From assembly GCA_008704415.1 (NCBI GenBank), contig VXIS01000170.1, positions 36,265 through 100,264 of the forward strand: 64,000 nt of DNA, read 5' to 3'. Origin of the DNA: Sphaerosporella brunnea. Taxonomy: Eukaryota; Ascomycota; Pezizomycetes; Pezizales; Pyronemataceae. Positions 12,373 through 24,211 of this stretch are shown in pieces; positions within the stretch are counted from its first letter, which is position 1; each line of letters opens with the position of its first letter. Position numbers and translations under genes: made by a program. The notes beneath the pieces are model-generated. The model saw only the letters and a list, made by a program, of their open reading frames with translations, had not been told where the DNA came from and did no database searches.

Positions 12373-12477
12373 CCCCCCCCCCCCCGCGCACGAGGGCTAC
12401 TGGTCTCCAGGCGGGACTGATGCCAGTTTCAGGCCAGCAAGGGGTCGTTGTTGCGAGTGCGGACGGGGGGGGGGGGG
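12373..12477. repeat. C13 and G13 homopolymers as 79-bp-spaced complementary arms
   Basis: A C13 run (12373-12385) and a G13 run (12465-12477) lie on the same strand. The arms are exactly complementary and could form a cruciform or hairpin. The G tract could also form a quadruplex. Confidence 0.8.
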
Positions 12478-13619
12478 TGCATCACGTCTATGCCTTCGGT
12501 CTTTGCCACGCTCATGCACAGCGGGAGTGACTATGTTGCGATCCGTGGCGCACAAATCGGGAAGGGACAGGTGTGATCGATTGCCTGAAAGACGTGTGCG
12601 TGTTTGGCCGCAAGAACCTGTGTTCACGGCGATTTGGCTGCATCGTGACGTTCGACACCGTGTGATCCATCACCTGCGATTCAACAACGCAACCACCAAG
12701 CGGACGGACAGAAGAGCGCCCTCTCATCGGCGATGATTAGACCGCTCCGACGCAGCTTGATGACGCCGGCGTGGGAGCCGGAAGATCCTGATGGCGTGGG
12801 TTTCCGATAGATCTGGCCTGCTGTCGGGGACGGGCTTTGGTTGGGCCGAGCACATCTCCGAACGGAAGTGTTCGCTGGATGTATATGAACGCGGCAGGAC
12901 CGACGATGTTGCTTTGGAGGGATCACGGTTGAAAACGCATTCCACCGCGACGATCGTTGAAATGGTCAACATGTGAAGCGATAGAAACGCTAAAGCGGTG
13001 ACGCAGGGAAACTATGGCATGGACGGCTCCGCAAAATGGACCACACGACTGTGGGCAAAAACCGACGCAATGCTTGCATAAGCGATGATACCTTCAACCC
13101 GGGACTAGGCTTTCATCGTCTCAGGCAGGACTGAAACGGCTCCGTCGGCCCTGCCCGATTGATGTGTTGCCGCACGATGAACTGAAGTTCCGGGTTAGCC
13201 GAGGGCAGACGTTCTGTCACGCTGCAGAAAATAAGGCACGGACACAGCGTCGTCGCAGAAGAGAGACCCCACGGGGTGCTTCTACAGCCCGCCAGTTGGG
13301 CCCCAAACCTTGGAAGTACGCAGGAATCGCGCCAAGCACTGAATTCGTCAGCGCACGGGCAATGCGTCTCCGGGACCCTGCTGGGGCAACTGCAGGGCGA
13401 TTTCAGCAGCGTGCTTCTATCGGCATGCATCCTGGTGCGGAAAGGAGGCAACAGTACGCCGCTGTGGTGACGGCATCTAGGAGTAATTAGTATGGCACGA
13501 TCGCCGCACATTATGCAGGCTATGCGAGGGGGGGTATATAATGGGCGTCGAATATGGCGAAACATCGTTTGTATGCTGGTGCACATGATGTCCGGCCGCG
13601 AAACCGCCGCGCGTCGCCT

Positions 13620-14920
13620 GTCGCGTTCCGCTTGCGGTCATGACATATGTTTGAGACAGAAAATCATCGCTACCGCAAGGCTCAAGTCCCCCTCAGTGGC
13701 CTGCTCTGCAGAAAGACAATGGACCACGGAAAACGGCACCGGTTGAAGTGGCGCACCAAGGAAACTCGTAACAGATCAGAAACACATATCCAGACCTTGA
13801 ATGGCCACATGTCCACTTTCGTGCTGCCCAGGAAGGCCATGAGCGCTTCCGTGCAACGGTCATCTGCCAGGAGGTCCCTTGCGGAGCCTGTTCATCATCC
13901 GCCTCTTCGTTCCTCCTTTTTGGGTGGCTTCAGTCACTGTCTTCCACAGCGTCTCCTGTTCCTTCCGCCATCTCGTGCAGCGTCTGAAGAGGTGGTCTCT
14001 GGTCTGGCGTGGCTTTCAGGCGCAGAGCCAGCATTTGTCATCCTCACACCTCCCCGTCTTGTGAAGGTACGGCGCAGTCGGCACTTTGTTGAGCTTCAAC
14101 TGCAAGAAACGTGCCGCAAGCGTTTTCTTGTCTTCAAAGGCGTTTTTGTTGGGGCTTTTTGATCCTCTGGGATAGATTTTAGGCCATAATTGTTGCGAGA
14201 GCCAAGCGTGGCGGTCTTGGCGTTTGGCCTGCGTGACAACCCTGGCGATGTGCGCAAGCCAGGTGCTGGCGAGCACGTCGGGAGTTGCGGTTGTAGTCCG
14301 GTGCTCAGCGGATTCTTTGGCGAGGCGATCAGAGTGCTTGTTTCCAGGATTGCCCTGGTGGCCCGGTTCCCTCGAACTCAGTAACCTGTCCTGCACGGAG
14401 GAGCATGTGTGCGGCTGATGCAATATCGGGAACAACGATTGGCCGGAGCCGGCTTTGGTGTCCTGTCGCCGGTGGGGGGCGACCTGCGCGTCGACCAAGA
14501 AGCGAACGGTGCCGATTGTTGTGGAGGGCGCGGTCAAGGCCGGCGGCGGTTCGAAGACGCTCGGCGTCATATGCTTGTTTGTTGTTGCCTGTGTATTTGG
14601 CAGTGTCGATGCATATTCCTGTTTTTGCACCGCGGGTCATCGCTGAGTAGCTGCCGTTGCCGTTTTCTGACCTGGAGCCATTGGAGTATATAGTGATGGC
14701 GTTCTTGGTGGGTTCTTGTCACATCAGGGCGGACTGCACAGCCCCGTCTTCCAATTCTATGTTGACACGACCACATGGCTTGGCCCAGGCCGCTGTACTT
14801 GGCTCCACAGCCTGAGACCTTCCAGTGATCGAGATGGCCAATCTCGCGGCCAGAATCGTTGAGCGGGTGGAAGTCGGCGGGGTCGCCGAAAGAGCTGTTG
14901 GCGACAAATCTCATGAGGCT
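13620..14920 (-). mobile_element. LINE 3' portion, inverted copy
   Basis: Read on the minus strand, it contains RNase H from about 14690 (YSNGS, where the catalytic Asp is now Asn), QAYDAERL with the Glu retained, then GNKHSDRLAKESA with the last Asp retained. Next comes the tail DDKCWLCA, an in-frame TGA, then TRDHLFRRCTRW, which completes a C-x2-C-xn-H-x4-C knuckle. LLADDRCTEALMAFL matches the end of the 8.1-9.9 kb copy. The shared 3' UTR blocks run to about 13620, with no poly(A) run. Frames are broken repeatedly. It is inverted relative to the 8.1-10.1 kb copy. Confidence 0.8.
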
Positions 14921-15329
14921 TTTGGCTGTCGTGATCAGTGCTGGTGGGGACGGTCGGGGTGTGGCGAGAGCGTCTCGGACTCTGTTGCCGTTGGGGTGGC
15001 CCTTTGGCGTGGCTACAGGTTGGCTGGCGAGGCGTCGCTGACGATGGGTCCGCAGAGTCGTCGCCTTTGTGAGGTTGGCCTTGCAGCTAAGTGGTCCCAG
15101 AGCAGTGGTTGGTGGGTTGAAAAGCTTTCGGATCTCGGCTAGCCGTCTCTTTTGGCCGTTTTGTTCTCGTTATACCACAGCTCCGCGCCGCAGATCGCCA
15201 CAGTTGGGACTGCGGCAACTTGGAGCGCGTTCGGCGGACTGATTAATAGTTACTGCCGGGCGGTTGCACTGATTAGCCGGGATGTTGAAAGGTAACAACG
15301 GCCGGCCGCTTACGGACTGAGTGCCACCA
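14921..15329. other. spacer, possible further LINE debris
   Basis: Nothing clearly supportable. Minus-strand peptides down to about 15140 may be heavily decayed RT-thumb sequence of the neighbouring LINE, but no motif survives. Confidence 0.3.
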
Positions 15330-17156
15330 AGTGAGGGACAGCTCCCATGGCTCACGCGATACCTCATGGTTCACGCGATACTTCAGGCTGATAATTCAAG
15401 GCCACCCAACGTCACTATGCCAAATAATCCTACCGGTACGCCGCTCCTGCCACCCTGTGACACTGGGGACTCCGTTCAGGCGGGCACCCCAATACATACC
15501 CAGGCACCATCTGCAGCTGATCCAACGGAATGCCGAGGATCAAGAAAGCGGCTACTCGCGTCTCAGATTTCGCTGCCTGGGGTGAAAATAAAGAGAGGCA
15601 ACAAGGAATGGTGGCGTTGTTTGGAATCTCCGCGAGCAGAAGACTTTGAGAAAAATGGAGAAAACCACCGCGTGAATACAGAAATACCGGTTGCTCCACA
15701 GACAGGCCCACTTGTGATCTTCGAGAAGTCCACGGAATTGGAAAACAGGGAAACCTGATAGATCACGCGGAGTGCAAGCAGGAACCCTCAAGCTGCGAAC
15801 AGAATGTTCAGCTTACCATTTTTCAAGGTCTCCTGTGCGCCTGGATTGTGTCTGCTCACGATGTTTCCGTGAAAGAGAGAATGTACATTTTCGCAAGCTT
15901 CTATATCACTTCAATTCTCAGGTTCAGCATGTTCTTGCAGAAAATGCTGATCGTGTCCGCAATTGGGTGATGGAACTTTACTACAACGTGAACAATTATC
16001 GCCTGCTTTGCGAGACTATCCATTTTGGATCATTGCAACTTTGACTTGTGGACATCGTCTAACAATAAACCTATTCTCGGAATGGTTGCACACTGGATGG
16101 AAAACACTTTTCAAAAGCATCAGACTCTATTAGGGATGCGGGGGGTTGAAGGTGCTCACAGTGGAAGCAACGCTGTGGAAAACGCTCAAAGAATTAGGAT
16201 TGGAACATCGTACACAGCGAGAATACTTAATCTTCGACAACGCCTCCTCGAACACGACCGCACTTGCAACTCTAGAGTATCGCTTGAAAAAGGACAAAGT
16301 CAGTTACCGAGGAGTGGCGAAAGCTTGGCCCATTGGGTAGGCTGCCCAACATAGTAACCTATTTTTGAGGTACACAGACCCGGATACAGACATTGCTTGC
16401 CATTCATAGCACAGAGGATGAAAATCAGATGACCAATGCAGCGGACTTGCACTTCGTGGCAGAAAACGACACGCGGTGGAATTCCACGTTTGCTTTGATA
16501 AAGCCAGCAGTCAAACTTAAAAGTAACGTCAACTTCTTCGTTACTGCTACTACAGAATTACATGTGGATGTGCTGGATACCACAGACTGGACTATTTCAA
16601 AGGAAACATGATTGGTTTTGCGTCCATTTGAGCAAGAAACCAAGGTACTAGCAGGCCGTGCAGACAATGTTCAACATGGAACCATTGGAGAGGTTTTATC
16701 AGCATTGCTTGGTTTGAAACCACATCTCGTTAGCTGCTATAATCTTTTGAAAGGCTGTGAAGAAAAAGGTGAAGAGGAACATCCTACAACTGCTTTTGAT
16801 GTTCTCGCCACCTCCAGCAATAACGGCCTGGACCACATGGTTCAAGCAGAGGCGGTTGATCAAGTTCCCCTTGATGCATGTCACCTCTGCCAAACAGAGG
16901 CTCAGGATGCCACAGTTACTGACTTCATTGGATACTGGGAGCTCAAGCCGATGTGATATCCAAGGTTCGCTTTGACGGCGTTGAAAATCTTGACCATCCC
17001 ATCCCCGCAATGTCAGCTGAAGCGGAGCGGGTCTTTTCAAGTGCCAAACAGACAATCACTGACCGCCCCGCCCGCCTCAAAGTAGACATCATTGAACCAT
17101 CCGCATGTTTAACCCACTGGGAGACTGCTGGCATAATTAGGGATCGGAAGCGGTAG
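15330..17156 (+). pseudogene. hAT-family DNA transposase, degraded
   Basis: The pieces are collinear in three frames. An N-terminal block (about 15590-15680, NKEWWRCLES...NHR) resembles a BED-type zinc finger. REYLIFDNASSN (about 16220) follows. DTRWNSTFALIKPA lies at about 16465-16510. DWTISKET, then a TGA at 16609-16611, leads into LVLRPFEQETKVLAGR. HPTTAFDVLA (about 16790) follows. The C-terminal dimerisation motif is IPAMSAEAERVFSSAK (about 17001-17050) followed by LKVDIIE. The DTRWNSTF and MSAEAERVFS blocks are diagnostic of hAT transposases, which make 8-bp target duplications. Frameshifts and stops make it non-functional. No TIRs were found flanking it. A fragment of the same dimerisation motif lies inside the hAT-type element at 49.65-50.07 kb. 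Confidence 0.82.
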
Positions 17157-17399
17157 GGGACAGGGATGATGTCGGCACCTCTAGTGGAGAGGGAATGATT
17201 TTGGGAGCTCTACGATCGGGACGGCCGCGGCTCGCAGGAAGTCCGTGACCAGAATTTTCCGGTACCAGCCGGAGCTTCCCTGACTGCAGATTGATTCTGC
17301 CTTCCGCTGTCCTTGTCTTACGCATTTGCGCGTTGTGGTGGTGGAGCAGTGTCAGGGTGCTATCTATGCGAACGCCTAGCCACCGGCAGGGGTGCCGAT
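17157..17399. other. spacer right of the hAT transposase
   Basis: No coding support. It may hold the unrecognised 3' end of the hAT element. Confidence 0.3.
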
Positions 17400-17570
17400 G
17401 GACCGGACAGTCCGGCTCTCGGCGAGGTCTGAACCCGTTAGAATTAAACGGGCTTCAAATCAAGGTCCGTTTGCACCAGGCATTTTGAACCCAGATCCAG
17501 GTGCCCACGAGGCCGGATGGGCTGCGTGACATGCAGGTGCCCACCGGGCCCGCCAAGCACCCGAACTATC
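17400..17570 (+). repeat. fragment of the CAGGGCTGTCAA hAT-type element, left arm
   Basis: Similar in order to the left arm of the 24.2-kb element: CCGGACAGTCCGGCT, then GAACCxG, then AAACGGGCTTxxAAATCA, then GTxxGxACCAGGC, then CCAGGTGCC. The terminal CAGGGCTGTC is lost and there is no right arm. Confidence 0.6.
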
Positions 17571-17869
17571 TACCCTTGTTTTAAACAAAACAAGAACCCC
17601 GAGACGACGTCAAACTGAGTCCCCCACAACATGCAATCATTCCACCCAAAAACCCCCAATGAATCCATCTCCGCTGCCCGAGTTCCTCAATCGCTCAATA
17701 TACGTTGGACCTTCTCGATCTGCGAGCCCTGACCATACACAGGAGCCTGCACACAAACACTTGTACACGCTGGCCCGGACTACCGATAGCCGGCCAGGAA
17801 TGCGTGGGTTTCGACCACTTAGTGCGTTCGGAGACTGACCCGTGATCGGCACGATCGACATTCCAGCAC
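17571..17869. other. no recognisable feature
   Basis: A T/A-rich inverted TTGTTTTAAACAAAACAA is centred at about 17585 (TTGTTTTAAACAAAAC), a perfect short palindrome. Nothing else can be supported. Confidence 0.35.
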
Positions 17870-18000
17870 GACCGGGCGCCCAAAGGCGCCTGTCAGGCAT
17901 CCAGACATTGACAACGTCGCCCGGAGTCTATCCGACAAGCGCGACAGGCGCCCCAGCCCGATCTACTTTGTGGGGCCCCGCGGTCCTCCATTAAGGAGGC
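17870..18000 (+). repeat. segment shared with 40.74-40.87 kb (PDIDN block)
   Basis: Both copies contain GGCGCCTGTCAGGC, CAGACATTGACAAC and TACTTTGTGGGGCCCCG in the same order. The plus-strand frame APVRxPDIDN..A.S.SDK..RP.P.YFVGPR is preserved in both, so this is probably a fragment of a coding mobile element. It abuts the broken end of the minus-strand LINE. Confidence 0.6.
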
Positions 18001-18217
18001 TACCAACAAGACCAAGCTGGGCGGGCCGTCGAGTCCCATCAGTCTGCATATCCGGAGTGGTTTCGACACGTGGTCCAAGGCACAATTGGTCTCTGTAAGC
18101 AGGACGGCGACTATGCGTTGCGCCTTCCGGATGCCTGCGTGTGATCCATGAAAAACGCCCACGGCGTCCAGTGGCTCAGGGTTTGTCGTTGGCACGGGGT
18201 ATGGCTGCTCTTAGGGA

Positions 18218-19500
18218 TCACCTCGCTTTCTTGACTGTTGTGTGGTGCCTTGTCGTCTGCGGAAAAACCGCCTGAAACCGCTGAGCACGTGCCTGAGCTG
18301 ATCGATGTTGGCATTCCACCATTGATTTGAGCAGGCACAGACCTGAAGGGGTTTGGCGTGCTCCTCTAGGACAGACACCAGGGTTTCCAAGATCCCGATG
18401 GCCTCCTCGGCAGGTCCATTTGACGGTTCGTCGATTTGAGCCTGTGGTGTATTGCTGGCGTTGCAGGGCCAGGCGCATTCAGTGTCTTTTTGCTGCTCTT
18501 CTGTTATGACTGCAAAGTCCCAGCCAGTTACCACCTTGCTGGTCTCGGAGTGTAAGGGGTGGTTGTCCAGGCAAGGTTAGGTCAGGAGTGCGTGATCTGA
18601 GCCTGTTGCATGCGCTTGGGCCGTCGGCAGACCAATTGTGGACGTTAATGCCTGCAGACGACATCGTGATATCAAGGATGGCTGGATGAAGTTGCGGTGA
18701 GCAGTATAGGAGAGAGGAGAGTTGTCTTTTCCTTCAGCTCCGTACAGTACTGGGGTATTTTTACCCCGGTGGCAAAGCACGATCCACATTTCCTTTTCTT
18801 TTCCATCCTTTTCCTTTGCGGCTCCGTGGTCCGACCCGAGCCACAGCCACCCGAGCGCCACAACCACATGGATGAGCGCCTTGATCACGTGTAGCTGTAT
18901 CATAGTTCCACACTGTGAGCCCATGTAGATGAATCAGAGCCTCCAGCCAGGTGCTGTTGGGGTTGGCGGTGCAGATCGGATCCCATTTGACGGTCCAGAT
19001 CTCGAGCCCGCTGGGTCGTTGGCGTGAAAAGCCGCCGTTAAGAGCGTCATGGCTAGATTGGTCGTATGCGTTGACGATGCAGCAGTGCGATCGATACGTG
19101 GGGGCCACGTTGACCACCATGACGTCGCCTGTCGAGCCCAGGTTGGAGCGAATCGCAAATTCGACTTTGGAGTCAATTCGGACCGCGACGCGTGCTCTGC
19201 CGGAGCCATAGAGTTTGAAGCATTGGTAAGAAATACGGAAGGAGGGGGGTTCTTGAAGCTCAAATAGGTCTACCTCGTACCGGATGGTGAATTCTAAACA
19301 GGTTGTTGAACGAGGTTTGGTAAGGAGGCGTCGCGGAAAGACAAGAGATCCGTGAGGATGCTCGGGAACTCGGACAGAGAAAGAGAGAAGCACGCGAGGA
19401 AGCCGTGTTGATAGTGTGTGGGACGCGAGTCCGAGGGACAGAAGCTATCTCCTCGTGCAGTTGAACCCCCGAAACCCTCGCCAAGCCTCTCAACCCCGAA
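18218..19500 (-). pseudogene. LINE ORF2 N-terminus: AP endonuclease and linker
   Basis: Minus-strand fragments of a Tad-like ORF2. The endonuclease part contains ARVAVRID, DVMVVNV, CCIVNAYDQ, a damaged metal-binding block before VKWDPICT, and ATGSDHALLT (about 18590), where SDH is the conserved C-terminal AP-endonuclease motif. The linker follows: VVTGWDFAVITEEQQKDTE, then WWNANIDQLRHVLSGFRRFF and RQGTTQQS. The linker is homologous to 55.45-55.75 kb (TGWD, QQKDTE, DIDQLRRVL, RQGTTKQ). The RT that should follow is missing; the sequence changes near 18200. Several frameshifts are present. Confidence 0.75.
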
Positions 19501-19523
19501 CCTCTCAATTCAATGGAGAGCGC

Positions 19524-21544
19524 TCACATGAAAGCGCACGGCGCTTCAACACAGGCCAGTAGGATTGGTGCGGACCTGTTTGCGTTGTGCTGTGTGTACC
19601 GCATTTGGGCAGCTATGGCCGACGGCCTGGCCGGGACGGACGCGCTTGGAGTTTGGGCTTGTGGGGCGCTGTCTTTGCCTTCGCTCATGTCCGCATCCTT
19701 GCCTGCCGCCTGCTCCTTATTAGTCGGACACCCAATGGGAATTGCATTGGCTGCCGAAGCCGAGCCGGTTGGGGGAGGTGTGCAGTGGTGGTCGATCTCG
19801 CAGCCGCGGCTCTCCGTGGCGCCATGTCTTTGGTGGCACGGACGGCGTCTTTCGTGACCTGGCACGACGCGTCCTTTGCGGTCTGCTTGCCGTGGCGATC
19901 GGGGTACTTGAAGGTTGGTCTGGTGTCTGCCCACGGTTTTATAAGCAGCCTGTGCACGCTTGACATTGCATATGTGGTCCGTCGTCAGGTCAGGGCCGCC
20001 GCAGTGCGCGCATTGTGGGTTGGTGCCGGTCACGCGCAGCAGGCATTTCTGGGCCAAGTGCCCCAAGCCCGAGCAGTGTTCACTAAAGGCCTCTGGCCCC
20101 GGCGTTGAGGTATAGCTCGACCAACAGGAGGAGGCCTGCTAGGAAGAGATCCTTCTTGACAGTGTGCATCGCCATTGACCGCCAGGGTAAAAAGTGACGA
20201 GCGGATTTTTCCGGCATCAAGGCGGTGGCGGACGTCGCGCTCACAGGTTAGCCAACGTACACTGAGGGGTATGTCTGGTCCATCATCGTCGGGTATCAGC
20301 TCGCGCTTCAGGACTTCCTGCTTCCCTCTGCATCACCGTATGTCAACCCGGTGGTCCTTGATCCTGGTCCACTCTTCATTTGGTCCCACCGCAAAGACAT
20401 TGGACTCAACCCATCTTGCCGCGGACAGGATTGCTGTGTCAAAACTGCATGCTTGAGCTGCGGATCCAGTGAGGTATGTGACCACCGTTGATTGCGTGTC
20501 CCCGTTGCTATGCACCGCCGCCAAGGTACCCTTTACTGTGGCAGCCCGTGATCCATTCCCCGTCCTGGCGTTGCGTGTCTGCGCCTTATTGACGAAAGGT
20601 GAGAAGGTGCTGGGCTTGGAGGCGTGGGTGGGTGCCTTCTGGAGCCGTCTCCGGCCCTTTCTTTGTTGTCGTCGTTGTCTTGGCGGCGGTGGGGCGTTTT
20701 TCGATGCGGTTGACCTTAGTCAAGCGTTGCGTGCCTTCAATCACAGCATGGCCGGGGTCCCTCAGGCGTGCGGCGTGCACACCTGCGGCGGAGTTGGCGG
20801 GAGGGTTGGCCAGCGCCTGGGCCGTCTGTTCTTCCGCGGTTTGGCAGTGCATTTCTTCGTCTTCGTTGGGGTCACTCCAGTCTTGTATTGGCTGCTGGGT
20901 GGGGGCCGACGGTCCGCGGGGTTTCGGGTTGGTTTTGACAGTGGCCTTGGGGATGGCGGCGGGGGCGGTAGTGCAGGCGGGGGCAATCTTCGCAAGCATC
21001 GCCTCAAGCTCGTCGATCTTGCCTAGGAGTGGGGCGATGAGCCCAGCCATCTGTCGCGTTAACTCAGCAGCCTGGACTTCCAGCGCCGCGTGAAGGCATC
21101 CGAGGTGGTGCAGGGTCTGGTTTCTGTTCATGCCGGCCACAGCGGCCTGGATGCGGCCGTTTTGAGAGTCGTCAAGCGGGGTTTCGTAACGGCGTTTCTT
21201 CCTGGACGCCTGCGTTGTCTCGGCCGGGGTTGGGGATCCGCCAAAGCGGGGGGGGAGGGGGTTCATTGGCTGTGTTGGCAAACCTCACGTTGACAGGTGT
21301 TGGTGTGGCAGGGTCCGGTGGGGGCCATCTCGTCGTTGCTCGTGCTTTGGCCTGGTGTTCCAGGTATCAAAACCATTGAGGACAGCTGTGAGACCCACCG
21401 AAGGCTGACAGACACCACCTCTGTGATGCAGTCAGATACCTGCGGCGTTCCCTGAGGCTCCTTCGTTGTCGCTTCCATGGCGTCGTCTGTTTGCAACGTT
21501 TCAATGGGATCACTTACGCTGAACAACCGCTTCTTTTTCCGCAC
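19524..21544 (-). pseudogene. LINE ORF1 (nucleic-acid-binding protein) with zinc knuckle
   Basis: Reading on the minus strand, a start near 21544 (MRKKKRLFSVSDPIE) runs through a frameshift at about 21275 into QPMNPLPPRFGG. A Gln/Ala/Leu-rich helical stretch follows, with a coiled-coil look (LEVQAAELTRQMAGLIAPLLGKIDEL, about 21080-20990), then Pro-rich sequence. Further on are TYLTGSAAQACSFDTAILSAARWVE (about 20470-20400) and, at the C-terminus, GHLAQKC...NPQCAHCGG...TDHIC, a CCHC-like knuckle. This is the usual layout of fungal LINE ORF1. It lies directly upstream of ORF2 (18.2-19.5 kb) on the same strand, so the two were one element. Frameshifts make it non-functional. Confidence 0.72.
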
Positions 21545-22360
21545 CCTACAAGGCGAATCCTAGGGTCTGAATCCAACAGAAGACAAGAATCGGCTTTTCA
21601 GTGCAGCAGGAAGGGAAGATGCGGGGGGCACCTGTGGGCGTCAGGCAAAAGGTTTTCTCGCGGCAGAGGTTTTCGTCCAATAAGGTGGGAACGCGGATCG
21701 GCTTGGTTTTACCACGTCGGACGCGCGTGTGTTGTCGAGTGGTTCAATGGTGTGACCAATGCAGTACTTGTCCTCATATATCAGGAGCTTGGAACATGCA
21801 TGGCTCAAACATCTGTCGGCCCTGGATGTAGTCAGTGCGGCCCTTGCCAAGTCTGGGGCAGGTTTCGACCCCAGCGCCGACCGTGCCAAACAAACCGTTT
21901 CCTCTGGGGGTCTATCTGGCCGCCGAGTTAGAGTCTACAAAGCGCTCCGCGCACCCCTTTAAGACGACTACCACAAATTCAAATTGATCGCGCCGTCGTC
22001 CGCGGCTCGATACGATTGCAGGAAATACAATTTAAAATCTGTGTAAAATTGAGCTGAAGACGACGAGCCCTCATGCGGGGAACCATTTGTGTAGCTATCC
22101 ACCTCCCGCGGTGTTTTGTTAGGGACGTTGCATGGCGAACGGTCAAACTTACGAAAAACACTGTTTCCATCCCGACGAGGTGAGCGGACCAGCGCGGAGG
22201 CACGGATAAGCTCTTTTATAGCTCACCAGGAACCGCTAGCAGTGCGTCGGCGGTTGCTATGTCCGTTGTCTATCATTTGATATTGCGTTGCGCAGGGTGG
22301 ACGTTGTTTTGGTGGCTGCGGGTTGCTTTCTTGCGGCGGCGGCAGCAGTCTTGGCAATTC
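21545..22360. other. possible LINE 5' region and unassigned DNA
   Basis: No motif. The minus-strand ORF at 21641-21889 sits where the LINE 5' UTR would be expected. Nothing supportable from 21960 to 22360. Confidence 0.3.
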
Positions 22361-23080
22361 TTAATCCTGCAGCTGGTGAAGATAATTACTCGCCACTGGA
22401 TGTGCCCTTGTTGTCTGCTTGCAGTTTGATTGGTTTGTAGGTTGAGGGTGCATGAGTTGGTTGATGGTTTCCACTGCGGTCTTTGCTCGATTGAATTGTC
22501 CGTGCGTACTCCAGTAAGGCCTTTTGCCGCGGAAGACGGCTTCGTTCATCCCCCGGTACTCATGACTGTGTGCCCAGTCACCAACCTCATTGCAGGAGGA
22601 AGTGCCAAGCAGGCAACAGATTATATTATTGGAAGGTTGGAGCTGGTACGTAGAATGCGGGGAAAAGCGCTGGACATTTGCCTCGTGAGCGTGAGAATAG
22701 TCCAAAATTTCAAATGTGCACTGTGAGGAGTGTCCGTTAAGGATGAGCAGGTGACCATTGGGATCGTTGGCATGCGTTGCTAATCGTAAATTGGTCGTCA
22801 TGTCACACCCCTTCAATTTGCCGTTGGTCCAGGCATTGCGCACGATCTCGCACACGGCTGGGTTCTCATCCTTCTAGTCGACGTTGCCCAGCAAGTCCGC
22901 CTTGCCTGCGTATATGTCCAGGAGAGCCTGGTCACATATCTCCGCAAAGAAGCATTCTTCAACACAGACCCACTCGCGGTTTCCTGGAAGTCTCACCCTG
23001 CCGCTTCTCTGCTGCCGCCTACAAATCACCTTCGCGGCTGTTTTGACCAACGGCAAAATCCTCTTCAACACGATGACCAT
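22361..23080 (-). pseudogene. unknown protein-coding remnant, one in-frame TAG
   Basis: One minus-strand frame is open for about 240 codons apart from a TAG at 22874-22876. It has ordinary protein composition (CVEECFFAEICDQALLDIYAG, then a stop, then NPAVCEIVRNAWTNGKLKGC, DPNGHLLILNGHSSQCTFEILD). It continues out of repeat R1 copy 2, so it may be the 3' part of whatever R1 encoded. I do not recognise it. Copy 1 at 4.4 kb lacks this downstream part. Confidence 0.45.
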
Positions 23081-23740
23081 CAGTCTTTCGAACGTGCCGC
23101 TCCCAGCCGGTCAAAACAAGCCTCAACGCGTGCAGGATGACCTGCCACCACCACGTGGCTATGGAGCCGGTTTGCAAACCGGGCGGCGAGCCTCAAGGCG
23201 ACAAAGCCGCTGCTGTCCTATCATTCTGTACGGCGTTTCGTTTGCAGCCACGATTGCTTCGCGGGGTCGCGAGAAACCGTAGCGGCTATCAGGGTTAGTT
23301 CTTGCTGCGATAGCTACGTTTCTCACCGATTGATGCAGCTTCATGCGGTGCAAGGTCTTCCTTTGCCGCTTACCCCGCGGAGCAGGAGGTGACTCATGGC
23401 CAGTGGGTTCAAACCGTGTCATGGGGATTCCCATACTGGACGGCTTCACGACGAATTGGCAGGCGGCACCTGAAGTGGTGTGGGATGGGGGCTGCGGCCG
23501 GGGGGAGGGCTCCCCGACTATCCGCGCCTCTTGGTGAACCGCACGGGGACTATAAACACACAGTTGCGCCAGGCTCTGCATCCTCGATACCAAACCTTCT
23601 CCTGCCCAAAAACAACGAGCTCCAGACTCGGCAAACTATTGCGCACGCATGCATCTCGTACATGCGGCAGTTGAATCCCGCCGCGGCACGTTTCGTCCGG
23701 CGCGGATGGACACACATCAAGACGAGCAGCGGAAAGGATT
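23080..23740 (-). repeat. dispersed repeat R1, copy 2 (inverted)
   Basis: Reverse-complement counterpart of 3740-4440 with the same blocks in opposite order. The two copies are separated by about 19 kb and inverted, so recombination between them would invert the interval. Confidence 0.6.
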
Positions 23741-24211
23741 CAACCTCGCGGTTGATTGGTGGTTCTCGGAATGGCATTGGCAGCGCCGGGTCCAGCGTAG
23801 CGGCATGGGGTTCTATTCAGTCTCGGTCCGCTGGCCAACATGCCAGCGCTGAGATGGTTATCTAGGTTGACAGAGAACATAGATGCGTGGAATAGCTGAG
23901 AGACAACCCGGGGAGGCCCTGGTGGCTACCGCCAGGTATCACGCGTAGTCATGAACCCGCAGCTGCCAGGCATAGTCAAGGCTGGGGTTGTTTACCGCAG
24001 GCTTTCCAGGTACCCTGATCAAGAAGATAACACTCGCAGTTCATTCGGATGCAAGGGTATATCTCTTCGCACAGGTATATCTCTTCGCACAACATCCGGA
24101 TCATTCCTACGCTCTTGGCTGCGTGTGGAAGTACCGAGGAGCCGAGATTGCGTGGTGATCTTACTCTACCCTCACCTGCCGGTGTGTACCATTCTGCTCA
24201 GGCCAGACGAC
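23741..24211. other. unassigned; holds left target duplication
   Basis: No gene. A short direct repeat of GGTATATCTCTTCGCACA occurs twice at about 24057-24091. The last 8 bases (24204-24211, CAGACGAC) are the left target-site duplication of the following element. Confidence 0.5.

Larger units (their letters stand above)
10133..13615. other. GC-rich, gene-poor stretch
   Basis: About 3.5 kb with no ORF showing a recognisable domain and with stop-free frames on both strands that look compositional. It contains a telomeric island at 11830-11842 and paired C13/G13 homopolymers at 12373-12477. I see no TIRs or LTRs bounding it. Its origin is unknown. Confidence 0.45.

Noticed and set aside
23395..23425. 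GGTTCAAACC, a possible tRNA/SINE box B
   Set aside because: No box A at the right distance, no cloverleaf, and it lies inside repeat R1, whose peptide frame explains it.
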